Source: Prosthecobacter sp. | GTDB lineage: Bacteria > Verrucomicrobiota > Verrucomicrobiia > Verrucomicrobiales > Verrucomicrobiaceae | NCBI GenBank assembly: GCA_021733925.1 | Contig: JAIPJY010000016.1 | Span: 1-64,000 of the forward strand | Direction of reading: 5' to 3' | Length of the DNA: 64,000 nt | Shown: piece after piece, positions 35,464 to 44,709 of the stretch | How the letters are laid out: each line of letters opens with the position of its first letter | Position numbering within the stretch: the first letter of the stretch is position 1 | Notes under the pieces: generated by a model | What the model saw: the letters and a program-made list of their open reading frames with translations, nothing else | Database searches by the model: none | What the model was told of the DNA's origin: nothing | Position numbers and translations under genes: made by a program

Positions 35464-38175
35464 ATGAACCGAGTGTTTCTTCTCTTCCTCGCATTCACTA
35501 CCGCGATTCATGCGCAGTGGTCCACTTCGCGCATTCACGGTTCACCGGAGGCACCGAAGCCCTGCATTGCGGAGCAGACCTTTGCTTCCATCCAACTTCA
35601 GGATGCCTTGGAAATGATCGCCGTGCCCGGCGCGCATCGCTTTGTCGCTGTCGAAAAGGGCGGCAAAATCTGGAGCTTCAAGGATGCACCGGATGCGGAT
35701 CAAAAAGACCTGCTCATTGATCTCAAGCCGGACCATCCGCTGTTGCAATTCGCCTACGGCATCGCCTTTCACCCACGGTGGAAGGAGAACGGCTACGTCT
35801 TCCTCTGCTATGCCTATGGCGACAAAGTTCCCGATGGCACGAAGCTCTCGCGTTTCAAGCTCACTCAGCAGGACCCGCCGGCGCTCGATCCCAAATCAGA
35901 AACCGTGCTGCTGACGTGGCGCAGCGGCGGCCACAACGGGGCCTCGCTGCAGTTCGGCCCTGATGGCAAGCTCTACATCTCCACCGGTGACGCCGAAGTG
36001 CCATCGCCCCCCGATCCGCTGAACACCGGGCAGGACATCAGCGATTTTCTCTCCTCCATCCTGCGCATCGACGTGGATCATGCGGAGAACGGCAAGGCGT
36101 ATGCCATTCCACAGGACAATCCGTTTTTAAAAACGCCACAAGCCATGCCAGAGATCTGGGCCTTCGGCTTTCGCAATCCCTGGAAGATCAGCTTCGATGC
36201 CAAAGGCCGCCTGTGGTGCGGCGATGTCGGCTGGGAGCTGTGGGAAATGATTCATCTGGTGCAGCGCGGCGGCAATCATGGCTGGAGCGCGTATGAGGCG
36301 AGACAGCCGATCAAACCCGAAACCCAGCGCCCAGAGCCCATCATCCCACCCGTGGCCGCGCATCCGCACACGGAGGCGGCGAGCATCACCGGCGGCTATG
36401 TCTATCACGGCTCACGTTTTCCCGAACTGCGCGACGCCTACATCTACGGTGACTACGAAACCGGCAAGATCTGGGCGCTGTGGCATGATGGCAAACAAGT
36501 CACACGCCGTGAGGAAATCGCCGACACACCGCACAAAATCGTGACCTTTGGTCAAAGCGAGGACGGCGAGGTGTATTGGATGAACTGGGAAAAAGACACG
36601 CGCATCTACCGCCTCGCGCCGAACCCCGCCGTCGGCCAACCAAGCCAGTTCCCGCGCAAGCTTAGTGACACCGGACTCTTCAACGACACCGCGACGCAAA
36701 CACCCGCCGTTGGCGTGCTGCCGTTTGAGATCGCCGAACCGATGTGGCAGGACGGCGCCACGGCGACGCGGTTCATTGCCCTACCCGAAGGCAAAAGCAT
36801 CAAGACAACCAGCAGCGGCAATCCCGCCAAACCGAACTACAAAGTCGAATGGCCCTCCGAGTCCGTGCTGGCCCGCACCATCACCTGGCCAGCTACGAAG
36901 CAGCGCATTGAAACTCAAATCCTCCATTTCGACGGCGAGACTTGGAACGGCTATTCCTACCGCTGGAATGACAAGGGCACCGATGCCGAACTCGTCGCCG
37001 CGGATGGCGCAGAGTTCACCGTGCAAAAACAACCCTGGCGCATTCATGGCCGCGCGGAGTGCGCACGCTGTCACAACAACTGGAGCAGCTTCACCTTGGG
37101 ATTTCAGCCAGATCAACTCGTCAGCATCGGCGGTAAAAAAACAGCCGATGCATCAGGTTTGTTCGACGGCCCGTTTCTGGATCGGCTGCCAAAACAGCTC
37201 GTCTCCAGCCATGACGCCATGGCCGATCTCGAAACCCGGGCCCGCTCATGGCTGCACGCGAACTGCGCCCACTGCCACCGCCGCCACGGCGGTGGCAGCG
37301 TGCCATTGATGGTGAACTTCGATCTGCCCACTGCTGAGACGCTGATGCTGAATGAAAAGCCGACGAGGGGTGATTTTGCACTGACAGACGCCCGGGTCAT
37401 CACAGCTGGAAAGCCCGCACAAAGCGTGTTGCTCGCGCGCATTGCACGCAGCGGCAGCGGTCACATGCCGATGATCGGCGCCCACGAAGTCGATCCGCAT
37501 GGCTTTCAAATATTGTGGGACTGGATTGGTCAGGGAGAGAAAACGCCCCGCCCCAACTCCCCACCGCAAACGCCCAGCGAAGCCCTCATCACGGCAAACT
37601 TGATAGCACGAAACGAAACCAAGTTTGATCCCTCACTCGTCAGGACTTCAGATCCCGCCATCGCCTGCTATTTCGAACGCTTCCTGCCACCCGATCAGCG
37701 GGTGAAGACCCTCGGCATGAATATCGACGCGAAGAAACTTCTCACCATCCAAGGCGATGCGAAGCGTGGTGGCGAACTCCTCAGCATGACCGGCAAAATG
37801 GCCGCCTGCCTTGCCTGCCACATCGTCAACGGCATGGGCCGCGATTTCGGCCCGGATTTGAGCAAGGCGGGGGCACGACTAACGCGTGAGCAAATCCTCG
37901 AAAGCCTGCACCAGCCTTCAAAGGCCATCGCCAAGGGCTACGAGACATGGATCATCACCATGAAGGATGGCAGTTTGCAAAGCGGCTTCCTCATTCAATC
38001 ATCTGATGCGGCCATCACTCTCAAACTCCCCAGCGGCCAGCCACAGACAATTGCGCGAGATCAAATCCAAAGCCAGCAGCCACAACCAGTGTCGCTGATG
38101 CCCGAAGGCCTGCTGCAAGCCATGACGGAACAGGATGCTGCAGACGTCATCGCGTATTTGGCAGTGTTAAAGTAA
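35464..38175 (+). CDS. Exported PQQ-type sugar dehydrogenase fused to cytochrome c and TIGR02603-like haem domain
   Basis: A 903-residue protein with a signal peptide (1-17). The first part (to about residue 380) is a soluble glucose/sorbosone-dehydrogenase-like propeller, with G-G-H-N-G-A-S-L-Q-F-G-P-D-G-K-L-Y and E-I-W-A-F-G-F-R-N-P-W. The second part has haem-binding motifs C533-A-R-C-H and C601-A-H-C-H. The C-terminal domain has C782-L-A-C-H, then G-M-G-R-D-F-G-P-D-L and Y-E-T-W-I-I-T-M-K-D-G, the TIGR02603 pattern. It probably oxidises a sugar or alcohol in the periplasm and passes electrons to its own haems. I chose ATG 35464. Confidence 0.92.
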   Translation: MNRVFLLFLAFTTAIHAQWSTSRIHGSPEAPKPCIAEQTFASIQLQDALEMIAVPGAHRFVAVEKGGKIWSFKDAPDADQKDLLIDLKPDHPLLQFAYGIAFHPRWKENGYVFLCYAYGDKVPDGTKLSRFKLTQQDPPALDPKSETVLLTWRSGGHNGASLQFGPDGKLYISTGDAEVPSPPDPLNTGQDISDFLSSILRIDVDHAENGKAYAIPQDNPFLKTPQAMPEIWAFGFRNPWKISFDAKGRLWCGDVGWELWEMIHLVQRGGNHGWSAYEARQPIKPETQRPEPIIPPVAAHPHTEAASITGGYVYHGSRFPELRDAYIYGDYETGKIWALWHDGKQVTRREEIADTPHKIVTFGQSEDGEVYWMNWEKDTRIYRLAPNPAVGQPSQFPRKLSDTGLFNDTATQTPAVGVLPFEIAEPMWQDGATATRFIALPEGKSIKTTSSGNPAKPNYKVEWPSESVLARTITWPATKQRIETQILHFDGETWNGYSYRWNDKGTDAELVAADGAEFTVQKQPWRIHGRAECARCHNNWSSFTLGFQPDQLVSIGGKKTADASGLFDGPFLDRLPKQLVSSHDAMADLETRARSWLHANCAHCHRRHGGGSVPLMVNFDLPTAETLMLNEKPTRGDFALTDARVITAGKPAQSVLLARIARSGSGHMPMIGAHEVDPHGFQILWDWIGQGEKTPRPNSPPQTPSEALITANLIARNETKFDPSLVRTSDPAIACYFERFLPPDQRVKTLGMNIDAKKLLTIQGDAKRGGELLSMTGKMAACLACHIVNGMGRDFGPDLSKAGARLTREQILESLHQPSKAIAKGYETWIITMKDGSLQSGFLIQSSDAAITLKLPSGQPQTIARDQIQSQQPQPVSLMPEGLLQAMTEQDAADVIAYLAVLK

Positions 38176-38196
38176 AAATCAGGGAATCCCTGATTT
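38176..38196. terminator. Palindromic hairpin after the dehydrogenase gene
   Basis: Stem AAATCAGGG with CCCTGATTT around AAT, 9 bp, starting 1 bp past the stop. A-rich before and T-ending after; it could work in both directions, but the T run is short. Confidence 0.5.
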
Positions 38197-38309
38197 ATGC
38201 ATTTCGCGTCATGAGTTACTGCGGCATTCATGCTCTGAAATTCGACTCTTACTTAAACCAGAAAGCTGCATACACAGGCACTTCTGGGTGCGTTTCCTTG
38301 CCATCATTG

Positions 38310-38507
38310 ATGCACACCACACCCGTCACCTGCCCGAGCTGTTTTCAGGAATTTGAAGTCCCTTCTCCTTCGTATAACGAAGTACCATGCGATGTGGACT
38401 ATGACTGCGAGATCTGCTGCCGCCCGTTGCGCATCCTTTTCACCGAAGAAGAGGGTGAGGTTTTTGGCACAGCTTACGGATTGGGAGAGAGCGGACCTTA
38501 TGGGTAA
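38310..38507 (+). CDS. CPXCG-type cysteine-rich small protein
   Basis: A 65-residue protein with T-C-P-S-C-F-Q-E-F-E-V near the start and D-C-E-I-C-C-R-P near the middle: two Cys pairs of the CPXCG family, expected to bind one zinc. The first pair reads C-P-S-C-F where the family has C-P-x-C-G. I chose ATG 38310; the frame is open back to 38211, but those 33 residues lack any motif. Function of the family is unknown; many members lie near metabolism genes. Confidence 0.8.
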   Translation: MHTTPVTCPSCFQEFEVPSPSYNEVPCDVDYDCEICCRPLRILFTEEEGEVFGTAYGLGESGPYG

Positions 38508-38697
38508 TTCCCAGCAAACCACAGCCTGACATTATGGTACTCCCAAGCATTCCCTTTCTTATGCCTCCCTTGCGCGTTTTCGCAGAGAATGCATTTGGCT
38601 GTTTGCAAAAACAGAAGTTGTCGTTAATCTCGAAAAGTCCCGCTGCCAGGAGTCTGGTGGATGGGAAGCTTAATCAAACAGGTTAACATCCACACAC

Positions 38698-38802
38698 ATG
38701 AAAATCGCTATCCTCACACTCATCGCGGCTTCCGCCGTTCTCTCCGCTTGCCAGCAGCCTGCTCCTCCGCCGCCACCACCACCGATGCAAATGGGCAAGT
38801 AA
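38698..38802 (+). CDS. Very small proline-tailed lipoprotein (34 residues)
   Basis: ATG 38698 gives M-K-I-A-I-L-T-L-I-A-A-S-A-V-L-S-A-C, a complete lipoprotein signal with lipobox V-L-S-A-C (Cys18), then Q-Q-P-A and seven Pro, ending M-Q-M-G-K. The mature peptide is only 17 residues. A signal this regular is unlikely by chance. A second tiny lipoprotein follows 51 bp later, so the two may be a pair. Role unknown; possibly an envelope spacer or a lipid-anchored peptide. Confidence 0.65.
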   Translation: MKIAILTLIAASAVLSACQQPAPPPPPPPMQMGK

Positions 38803-38853
38803 TCAGTCCGCCGCCTCGCGCGGTAGATTGATTTACTAACCTGTGAACATCGC

Positions 38854-38982
38854 ATGACCCGTCTTGCCACTGTTCTGTTCGCTGCGTCCTTGGTGCTTTC
38901 CGCATCCTGTGCCAGCAAGAAGGCATGTGCGAAGTGCGACGCCAGAGCGAAGGCCGACTGCAAAGACGGTCACAAGCACTAA
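38854..38982 (+). CDS. Very small cysteine-rich lipoprotein (42 residues)
   Basis: ATG 38854 gives a hydrophobic leader ending L-S-A-S-C (Cys19), then a 23-residue mature peptide rich in Lys and Cys: A-C-A-K-C-D, D-C-K-D and a terminal G-H-K-H. The three Cys after the lipobox Cys and two His could bind a metal. It lies 51 bp after the Pro-rich lipoprotein and 24 bp before the terminator at 39007. Confidence 0.65.
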   Translation: MTRLATVLFAASLVLSASCASKKACAKCDARAKADCKDGHKH

Positions 38983-39006
38983 TCTGACAGGAAACTGCCA
39001 CATTGC

Positions 39007-39048
39007 GCTGCCGTTCCCCACCCAACCGGGGGACGGTGGCTTTTTTTT
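39007..39048 (+). terminator. Terminator after the small lipoprotein genes
   Basis: Stem GCTGCCGTTCCCC (39007-39019) with GGGGGACGGTGGC (39028-39040), including wobble pairs, followed by eight T. Ends the small lipoprotein unit before tsaD. Confidence 0.85.
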
Positions 39049-39109
39049 GCCCTCTCAGCGCCGAATTCTGGATGCTGGGTTACCGTTTTTACTTCATTGA
39101 TGGACCGCC

Positions 39110-40120
39110 ATGCCAGACTGCCTGCTCGCCCTTGAATCCTCCTGTGATGAGACTGCCGCGGCCATCTGTACGCTGGAGGGTGAGTTGATCGCCAGCCGTA
39201 TCGCCTCACAGATCGAAATCCACCGTCCGTATGGTGGAGTCGTGCCAGAAGTGGCCTCACGCAATCACATCCTCCACGTGCGACCGCTGGTTCAGCAGGT
39301 CTTGGCTGACGCAGGCAAAACGCTCGGCGACATGTCAGCTTTTGCAGCCACGAGCGGTCCGGGGCTGGTCAGTTCACTGCTCATTGGCACTTCGATGGCC
39401 AAGGCGCTCGCCATCGCTGAAAACAAGCCCTTCATTGCCGTGAACCACATGGAGGGCCATCTGCTTTCACCTTTCATGAATGGCCAAGGCCCGGTGCGTG
39501 CCTGCGTGGCACTCATCGTCAGTGGCGGACACACGATGCTCGTGCGCGTGCACGGCGTGGGCCGCTATGAACTGCTGGGACGCACACGAGATGACGCAGC
39601 GGGCGAAGCCTTCGACAAGGTCGCCAAAATGATGGGCCTCCCCTACCCCGGCGGGCCCGAGATCGACAAGCTGGCCACTCGTGGCGATCCAAAAGCCTTC
39701 GCCTTTCCACGGAGCTTCCTGGATGGTCGCAGCCTGGAGTTCAGTTTCAGCGGCTTGAAGACCGCCGTGCTTTACGAACTGCCGCGCGGCGATCTGAAGA
39801 GCGAACAGGTGCTGACCGATCTCAGCGCCAGTGTGCAGGCGGCGATCATCGAGGTGCTGGTCGAGAAACTGGTTCTCGCAGCGAAGCAATGCGGCGAGAC
39901 GCTCGTCACGGTGAGCGGTGGTGTCAGTTGCAATCGCGGCCTGCGCTCGGCACTCACCGCACGCTGCTCCAAAGAAGGCCTGCAACTGCTGCTCGCAAGG
40001 CCGGATCTTTGCACTGACAATGCCGGCATGATTGCATTCGCCGCTGCGCAACGTTTTAGCATTGGCCACACTTCTCCCTTGGAGGCGGATGTGGATCCCA
40101 ACCTCTCCCTCGTCAGTTAA
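39110..40120 (+). CDS. tsaD: tRNA N6-adenosine threonylcarbamoyltransferase TsaD
   Basis: A 336-residue essential cytoplasmic enzyme that transfers the threonylcarbamoyl group to A37 of ANN-decoding tRNAs, with TsaB, TsaE and TsaC. Seen: S-S-C-D-E-T at 10-15, metal-binding H113 and H117 in N-H-M-E-G-H, I-V-S-G-G-H-T, D-D-A-A-G-E-A-F-D-K, and G-G-V-S-C-N-R-G-L-R. Full length; ATG 39110 is natural. The PQQ-like gene begins 17 bp after its stop; the partners tsaB and tsaE are not in this window. Confidence 0.97.
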   Translation: MPDCLLALESSCDETAAAICTLEGELIASRIASQIEIHRPYGGVVPEVASRNHILHVRPLVQQVLADAGKTLGDMSAFAATSGPGLVSSLLIGTSMAKALAIAENKPFIAVNHMEGHLLSPFMNGQGPVRACVALIVSGGHTMLVRVHGVGRYELLGRTRDDAAGEAFDKVAKMMGLPYPGGPEIDKLATRGDPKAFAFPRSFLDGRSLEFSFSGLKTAVLYELPRGDLKSEQVLTDLSASVQAAIIEVLVEKLVLAAKQCGETLVTVSGGVSCNRGLRSALTARCSKEGLQLLLARPDLCTDNAGMIAFAAAQRFSIGHTSPLEADVDPNLSLVS

Positions 40121-40137
40121 TCCCCATCCTCATTTTC

Positions 40138-41361
40138 ATGCGCCCGTTTTTCCTTCTCCTCTGCGCATTCACCAGCTTGCAGGCAGGCGACTGGCCGCAA
40201 TTCCTGGGCCCGCAGCGCAACTGCACCGCGACCGATGAGGCTGTCATTGTCGGCAGCGCTGAACCTGAGATGGTATGGAAACGCATGCTGGGCAGCGGTC
40301 ACGCCGGAGCTGTGGTCAGCGACAACCGCGTGATCGTGACCCACCGACAGGGCGGCGAGATCATCACCGAGGCGCTGGCATCCGCCGACGGCAAAGCCAT
40401 CTGGAAACATGCCTACCCGACCACCTACCGCGACAGTTTTGGCTTCGACAACGGACCGCGCGCCGTGCCATGCATCGCCGCAGGCAAAGTCATCACGCAT
40501 GGTCCGGAAGGCATTGTGCAGGCGCTCAATTTTGAGACGGGCGAGCTGATCTGGAGTTATGACACCGTCGCCGAGCTCGAATCACCGCAGGGGTACTTTG
40601 GCCGTGCCTGCTCGCCACTTGTCACGGATGGCAAGGTGCTGCTCAATGTGGGTGGCAAGAACGCCAAAGGCGGGGCTGGCATTATCGCGCTGGATCTTGC
40701 CACTGGAAAGCTCCTCTGGCAGGCCACGGACGACGAAGCGAGCTATTCATCCCCCGTGCTGCTCCCCGAGTATCCGGGAGTGAGCGCCTTCTTCACCCGG
40801 CGTGGTGTTCTTCTGACACAAGTCAGCGACGGCAAGGTTCTGGCAGATGAATACTTCCGCGCCAAGATCGACGCCTCCGTCAATGCCGCAGCCCCAGTGC
40901 CTTGTGGGGATGGCAGGCTGCTTTTCAGTGCCGCTTACGATGTTGGAGCCGACTTGTGGCAGTGGAACAAGGCAGAACGCAAACTGACCAACGTGTGGAA
41001 AAAAGCCGACACCCTCGACTGCCATTACACCACGCCAGTTTATCACGACGGGCATGTCTATGGTCTGCACGGACGACAGGAGACTGGCATGACGTTGCGC
41101 TGCATCGCCGTGGCAGATGGCAAGATCGCCTGGGAAGCGCCGGATCACCTCCAGGGCGGCACTCTGATTCTGGTGGGAGACAAAATCCTGATGCACAGCG
41201 AAGCCGGCGAACTGTGGATATTCAACGCCGACCCAAAGAAATTCAATCTCCTGCAACGCAGCCAGATCACCCGCGCGGGACATCGCAGCCACGACGCCTA
41301 CTCAAATGGCCAGCTCTATGCCCGGGACGCGGAAAAACTGGTCGTGCTGAAGGTGAAGTAG
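40138..41361 (+). CDS. Exported PQQ-type beta-propeller protein
   Basis: A 407-residue protein with a signal peptide (cleavage near L-Q-A-G) and then D-W-P-Q-F-L-G-P-Q-R, the same opening as the propeller at 30161-31381. Blades recur as A-L-N-F-E-T-G-E-L-I-W, A-L-D-L-A-T-G-K-L-L-W and C-I-A-V-A-D-G-K-I-A-W. It is likely a periplasmic propeller of about seven blades without a clear redox cofactor site. It starts 17 bp after tsaD, so the two may be co-transcribed, although the functions seem unrelated. Confidence 0.85.
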   Translation: MRPFFLLLCAFTSLQAGDWPQFLGPQRNCTATDEAVIVGSAEPEMVWKRMLGSGHAGAVVSDNRVIVTHRQGGEIITEALASADGKAIWKHAYPTTYRDSFGFDNGPRAVPCIAAGKVITHGPEGIVQALNFETGELIWSYDTVAELESPQGYFGRACSPLVTDGKVLLNVGGKNAKGGAGIIALDLATGKLLWQATDDEASYSSPVLLPEYPGVSAFFTRRGVLLTQVSDGKVLADEYFRAKIDASVNAAAPVPCGDGRLLFSAAYDVGADLWQWNKAERKLTNVWKKADTLDCHYTTPVYHDGHVYGLHGRQETGMTLRCIAVADGKIAWEAPDHLQGGTLILVGDKILMHSEAGELWIFNADPKKFNLLQRSQITRAGHRSHDAYSNGQLYARDAEKLVVLKVK

Positions 41362-41400
41362 GCGCTGGATTGATCCGCAGGCGCGTCTAGTCTGCGCCGC

Positions 41401-42288
41401 ATGGCTCAGATCGGCAAACGCAACTCCCTCATCGTCCTCCACAGTACGCCACACGGCATTTATCTGGACGGGGGTGATCATGGCGAGATTCTGCTGCCAA
41501 ACCGTTACATTCCCAAGGGCACCAGCCTTGGCGATACCCTGGACGTTTTCATCTATCGTGATTCCGAAGACCGCCTCGTGGCCACCACGGAGGAGCCGTT
41601 CGCCATGGTGGGCGAATTTGCCACGCTGGAAGTCGTGAGCGTAAACCGCAACATCGGCGCATTTTTGAAGTGGGGTCTGCTCAAGGATCTGCTGCTGCCG
41701 TTTCGTGAACAGTCGGATCAGGTGTACGTCGGCGACATGGTCGTGGCCTACATCATGCTCGATGAGAAAACGGATCGCATCATCGCCACCACACGCCTGA
41801 ACCGACACCTGAGCCGCGAACGCCCGCCGTTCAAGCCGGCGCAGCCCGTGCCACTGCTGATCACCGCCCGCACACCTCTGGGCTACAATGCGATTGTCGC
41901 GGGGACACACGTCGGACTGCTCTACCACACGAACATCGGTGCCCCGCTTCAGGTGGGACAAAAAATCAACGGCTTCGTCAGCGCCATTCACCCGAGCGGC
42001 AAGATCGACCTCAGCCTCGATGCCTCCGGCTACCAGCGCGTCGCTTCATTGACGGATCGCATTCTCGAAGCGCTCAAGAACAATGGCGGCAAACTCGACT
42101 TTGACGACGACAGCCACCCCGAGGCCATTCGCAGCCACTTCGAAGCCAGCAAGAAGGCGTTCAAGCAGGCACTAGGCTCGCTCTACAAGCAGCGTCGCAT
42201 CCGCTTCACGAATCCAGGCATTGAAACCCTGGATGTTCGTGAAGCGAAAGACGGCGATTGGAAACCTTCAGTGCCGGGAGCCAAATGA
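41401..42288 (+). CDS. cvfB: CvfB-like S1-domain RNA-binding protein
   Basis: A 295-residue protein with the CvfB layout: S1-like OB domains in tandem (L-I-V-L-H-S-T-P-H-G-I-Y-L at the start; N-R-N-I-G-A-F-L-K-W-G-L; G-T-H-V-G-L-L-Y-H) and a C-terminal winged helix ending A-L-G-S-L-Y-K-Q-R-R-I-R-F. CvfB proteins bind RNA and were first studied as a Staphylococcus virulence regulator; their role here is unknown. It ends 1 bp from the convergent rpiB-glyA gene, so the two genes abut tail to tail. Confidence 0.88.
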   Translation: MAQIGKRNSLIVLHSTPHGIYLDGGDHGEILLPNRYIPKGTSLGDTLDVFIYRDSEDRLVATTEEPFAMVGEFATLEVVSVNRNIGAFLKWGLLKDLLLPFREQSDQVYVGDMVVAYIMLDEKTDRIIATTRLNRHLSRERPPFKPAQPVPLLITARTPLGYNAIVAGTHVGLLYHTNIGAPLQVGQKINGFVSAIHPSGKIDLSLDASGYQRVASLTDRILEALKNNGGKLDFDDDSHPEAIRSHFEASKKAFKQALGSLYKQRRIRFTNPGIETLDVREAKDGDWKPSVPGAK

Positions 42289-43992
42289 TCAAGGCAGTGG
42301 GAAACGCTGGTTCGTCTCGCTGACTTCCTTGCGGATTTGAGCCAGAGCGGCCTCGTCGTCACGATTCGTGAGCGCACGATCGATCCAAGCGGCGATCTGC
42401 TTCATCTCGGCTTCCTTCATGCCGCGGGTGGTGACGGCAGGGGTGCCGACACGAATACCACCGCCGAGGGTGATCTTCTCGGTGTCGAAGGGGATGCCGT
42501 TTTTGTTCACGGTGATCGCAGCTTTGTCTAGCGTCTCGCTGGCGACTTTGCCATTGAGGCCTTTCGGGCGGAGATCCACGAGCATGAGGTGATTGTCCGT
42601 GCCACCACTGACGATGCGATAGCCTAGCGCGGCGAGAGCTGCGGCAAGGGCCTGGGCATTTTTGACGATCTGCGCGGTGTAGTCCTTGAAGCTTGGTTTG
42701 AGACATTCGCCGAAGCAGACGGCCTTGGCGGCGATGACGTGCATGAGGGGGCCGCCCTGCACGCCGGGGAAGACCTGGCTCTGGATCTTTTTGAAGAGGT
42801 CCTCACGGTTGGTGAGGATCATGCCGCCACGCGGGCCACGCAGGCTCTTGTGCGTGGTGGTGGTGACGAAGTCAGCGTACTCCATCGGGGAAGGATGCGC
42901 GCCACCAGCCACAAGACCGGCGATGTGAGCCATGTCCACGAAGAGGTAGGCACCGACGCTTTTGGCGATCTCGCTCATCTTTTTGAAGTCGATGATGCGC
43001 GGGTAGGCGCTGGCACCGGCGGTGATCATCTTGGGCTGCTCACGCATGGCGACTTCGGCGAGTTCGTCGTAGTCGATGAGCTCGTTTTCCTGATTCACAC
43101 CGTATTGGCAGAAGTTGTAGAGGCGGCCTGAGAAGTTGGCCGGATTGCCGTGCGTGAGATGACCGCCATGGGCGAGATTCATACCCAGCACTTTGTCGCC
43201 GGGCTGAAGGACGCTGAAATAGACTGCGGCATTGGCCTGCGATCCGGAATGCGGCTGCACGTTGGCAAATTTGGCACCAAACAGCTCGCAAGCACGATCG
43301 ATCGCAAGCTGCTCGATTTTATCGACCTCCTCACAGCCGCCGTACCAGCGTTTGCCGGGATAGCCTTCGGCGTATTTGTTGGTCAAGCAGCTGCCCTGGG
43401 CGGCCATGACCGACTTGCTGGTGAAGTTTTCACTCGCAATGAGTTCGATGTGGTCCTGCTGACGATGCTGCTCGCCCTGAATGATTTCCGCGACGGCAGG
43501 ATCATTTGCTTCCAAAATGTCCAGCGGGTGTGGCTGGGAATTCATCTTGTCCACACGGCGTCCATGGCGACCACCGGCAAAGGGTGTTTTCAGCCATGCA
43601 TCCACAATCTCATTGGCAACGCCCTCTGGCGTGTTTTTGCCAGAAAGGCACAGGACGTTGGAGTTGTTGTGCTCACGCGTGATGGCGGCGGTCTGCGCGT
43701 CACCGACCAGTGAGGCCTGAATGCCCACGTGGCGGTTCGCGGCGATGCACATGCCGATGCCGGTGGTGCAAACTAGAATGCCCGCATCAGCCTCGCCTGA
43801 GAGCACCTTGTCAGCGACCACTTCTGCATAATCAGGGTAATCGACGGAATCATGTGAATTCACCCCCAGATCCTCGACGCCGTAACCGGCGGATTGCAGG
43901 TGAGCGACGACGGCATTTTTCAGATCCACCCCGCCATGGTCGGCGGCGATGGCGAGTTTTTGTGGGGAGCTGCCGTTGGAATTGCTGGTCAT
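42289..43992 (-). CDS. RpiB-GlyA fusion: ribose-5-phosphate isomerase B and serine hydroxymethyltransferase
   Basis: A single frame of 567 residues. Residues about 11-147 are RpiB: A-D-H-G-G, catalytic Cys in [16 protein letters not shown] and the Arg-rich end. After a linker, 150-567 are a full Gly[18 protein letters not shown] and the PLP lysine in T-T-T-H-K-S-L-R-G. No frameshift separates them. Both halves keep active-site residues, so one chain would interconvert ribulose- and ribose-5-phosphate and convert serine and THF to glycine and methylene-THF. I chose ATG 43992; a longer start at 44055 overlaps the upstream gene. Confidence 0.93.
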   Translation of the reverse strand: MTSNSNGSSPQKLAIAADHGGVDLKNAVVAHLQSAGYGVEDLGVNSHDSVDYPDYAEVVADKVLSGEADAGILVCTTGIGMCIAANRHVGIQASLVGDAQTAAITREHNNSNVLCLSGKNTPEGVANEIVDAWLKTPFAGGRHGRRVDKMNSQPHPLDILEANDPAVAEIIQGEQHRQQDHIELIASENFTSKSVMAAQGSCLTNKYAEGYPGKRWYGGCEEVDKIEQLAIDRACELFGAKFANVQPHSGSQANAAVYFSVLQPGDKVLGMNLAHGGHLTHGNPANFSGRLYNFCQYGVNQENELIDYDELAEVAMREQPKMITAGASAYPRIIDFKKMSEIAKSVGAYLFVDMAHIAGLVAGGAHPSPMEYADFVTTTTHKSLRGPRGGMILTNREDLFKKIQSQVFPGVQGGPLMHVIAAKAVCFGECLKPSFKDYTAQIVKNAQALAAALAALGYRIVSGGTDNHLMLVDLRPKGLNGKVASETLDKAAITVNKNGIPFDTEKITLGGGIRVGTPAVTTRGMKEAEMKQIAAWIDRALTNRDDEAALAQIRKEVSETNQRFPLP

Positions 43993-44044
43993 TTTTTGCG
44001 GTGGGGGTGGGTGGGGGTCGAAGATGGGTGGGCGATGGCTGCTG

Positions 44045-44521
44045 TCATCCATCATTTTTCTTCCAGGTCTGGTCGATGTAAGCGAGCAGGCTGGGCAGCA
44101 TTTTTTCGAGGCTGCTCAGCGTCTCTTCATACGCTGAACGGCCCTGTCCAAAAGGGTCTGAAACATCCCTGCCGCGCAGAGCATCTTCGGCGGCAAATTC
44201 AGAGACGAGGTAAACCTTGTCTGCCTGTGCAGGAAATTCATCCACGATCGCCGCCATATGATGCGAGGACATGGCAAAAACGTGCGTGGCCTGCTCCAGG
44301 AGCTGCCGGTCGAGCATGCGGCTCTGAAAACTGGCCAGATCAAGACCGCGTTCCTTGAGCAATGCCGCCGTGTATTTGCTGGCGGGCATGCCGGGAGCCG
44401 CCGCCATACCTGCGCTGGCGACCTTGTAATCGGCACGATCCCTGACCAGGTCACGGAAAAGCGCCTCCGCCATCGGGCTGCGGCAAGTGTTGCCAGTGCA
44501 GACAAAAAGAACTTTTTTCAA
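44045..44521 (-). CDS. Low-molecular-weight protein-tyrosine phosphatase family protein
   Basis: A 158-residue protein with the phosphate loop [11 protein letters not shown]: nucleophile C8, C13, R14, and the general acid Asp in V-S-D-P-F-G-Q-G. These enzymes dephosphorylate tyrosine (in bacteria, often exopolysaccharide kinases) or phosphoarginine; arsenate-reductase relatives share the loop. No ATG exists in frame near the start, so I propose TTG 44521; a longer TTG start at 44599 is less likely. Its stop lies in the leader of the rpiB-glyA gene, and it is divergent from the kinase gene at 44710. Confidence 0.85.
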   Translation of the reverse strand: MKKVLFVCTGNTCRSPMAEALFRDLVRDRADYKVASAGMAAAPGMPASKYTAALLKERGLDLASFQSRMLDRQLLEQATHVFAMSSHHMAAIVDEFPAQADKVYLVSEFAAEDALRGRDVSDPFGQGRSAYEETLSSLEKMLPSLLAYIDQTWKKNDG

Positions 44522-44709
44522 GATGCTGAGCGGGTTTGATTCTATCCCGCCAGAGCTGACGGGGGATGTCAGTGTGTCGCGACACCTCCATTTTGTCAAA
44601 GGCGGAGCAGAAAGTGCTCATAAGCATTTTCGTGGAATATCCCGCTTGCCAAAGGGGCGAGTCATGGGCTTTGCTCCCGTTTGTCTTATTTTCAAGCGCT
44701 TAACCCCGG

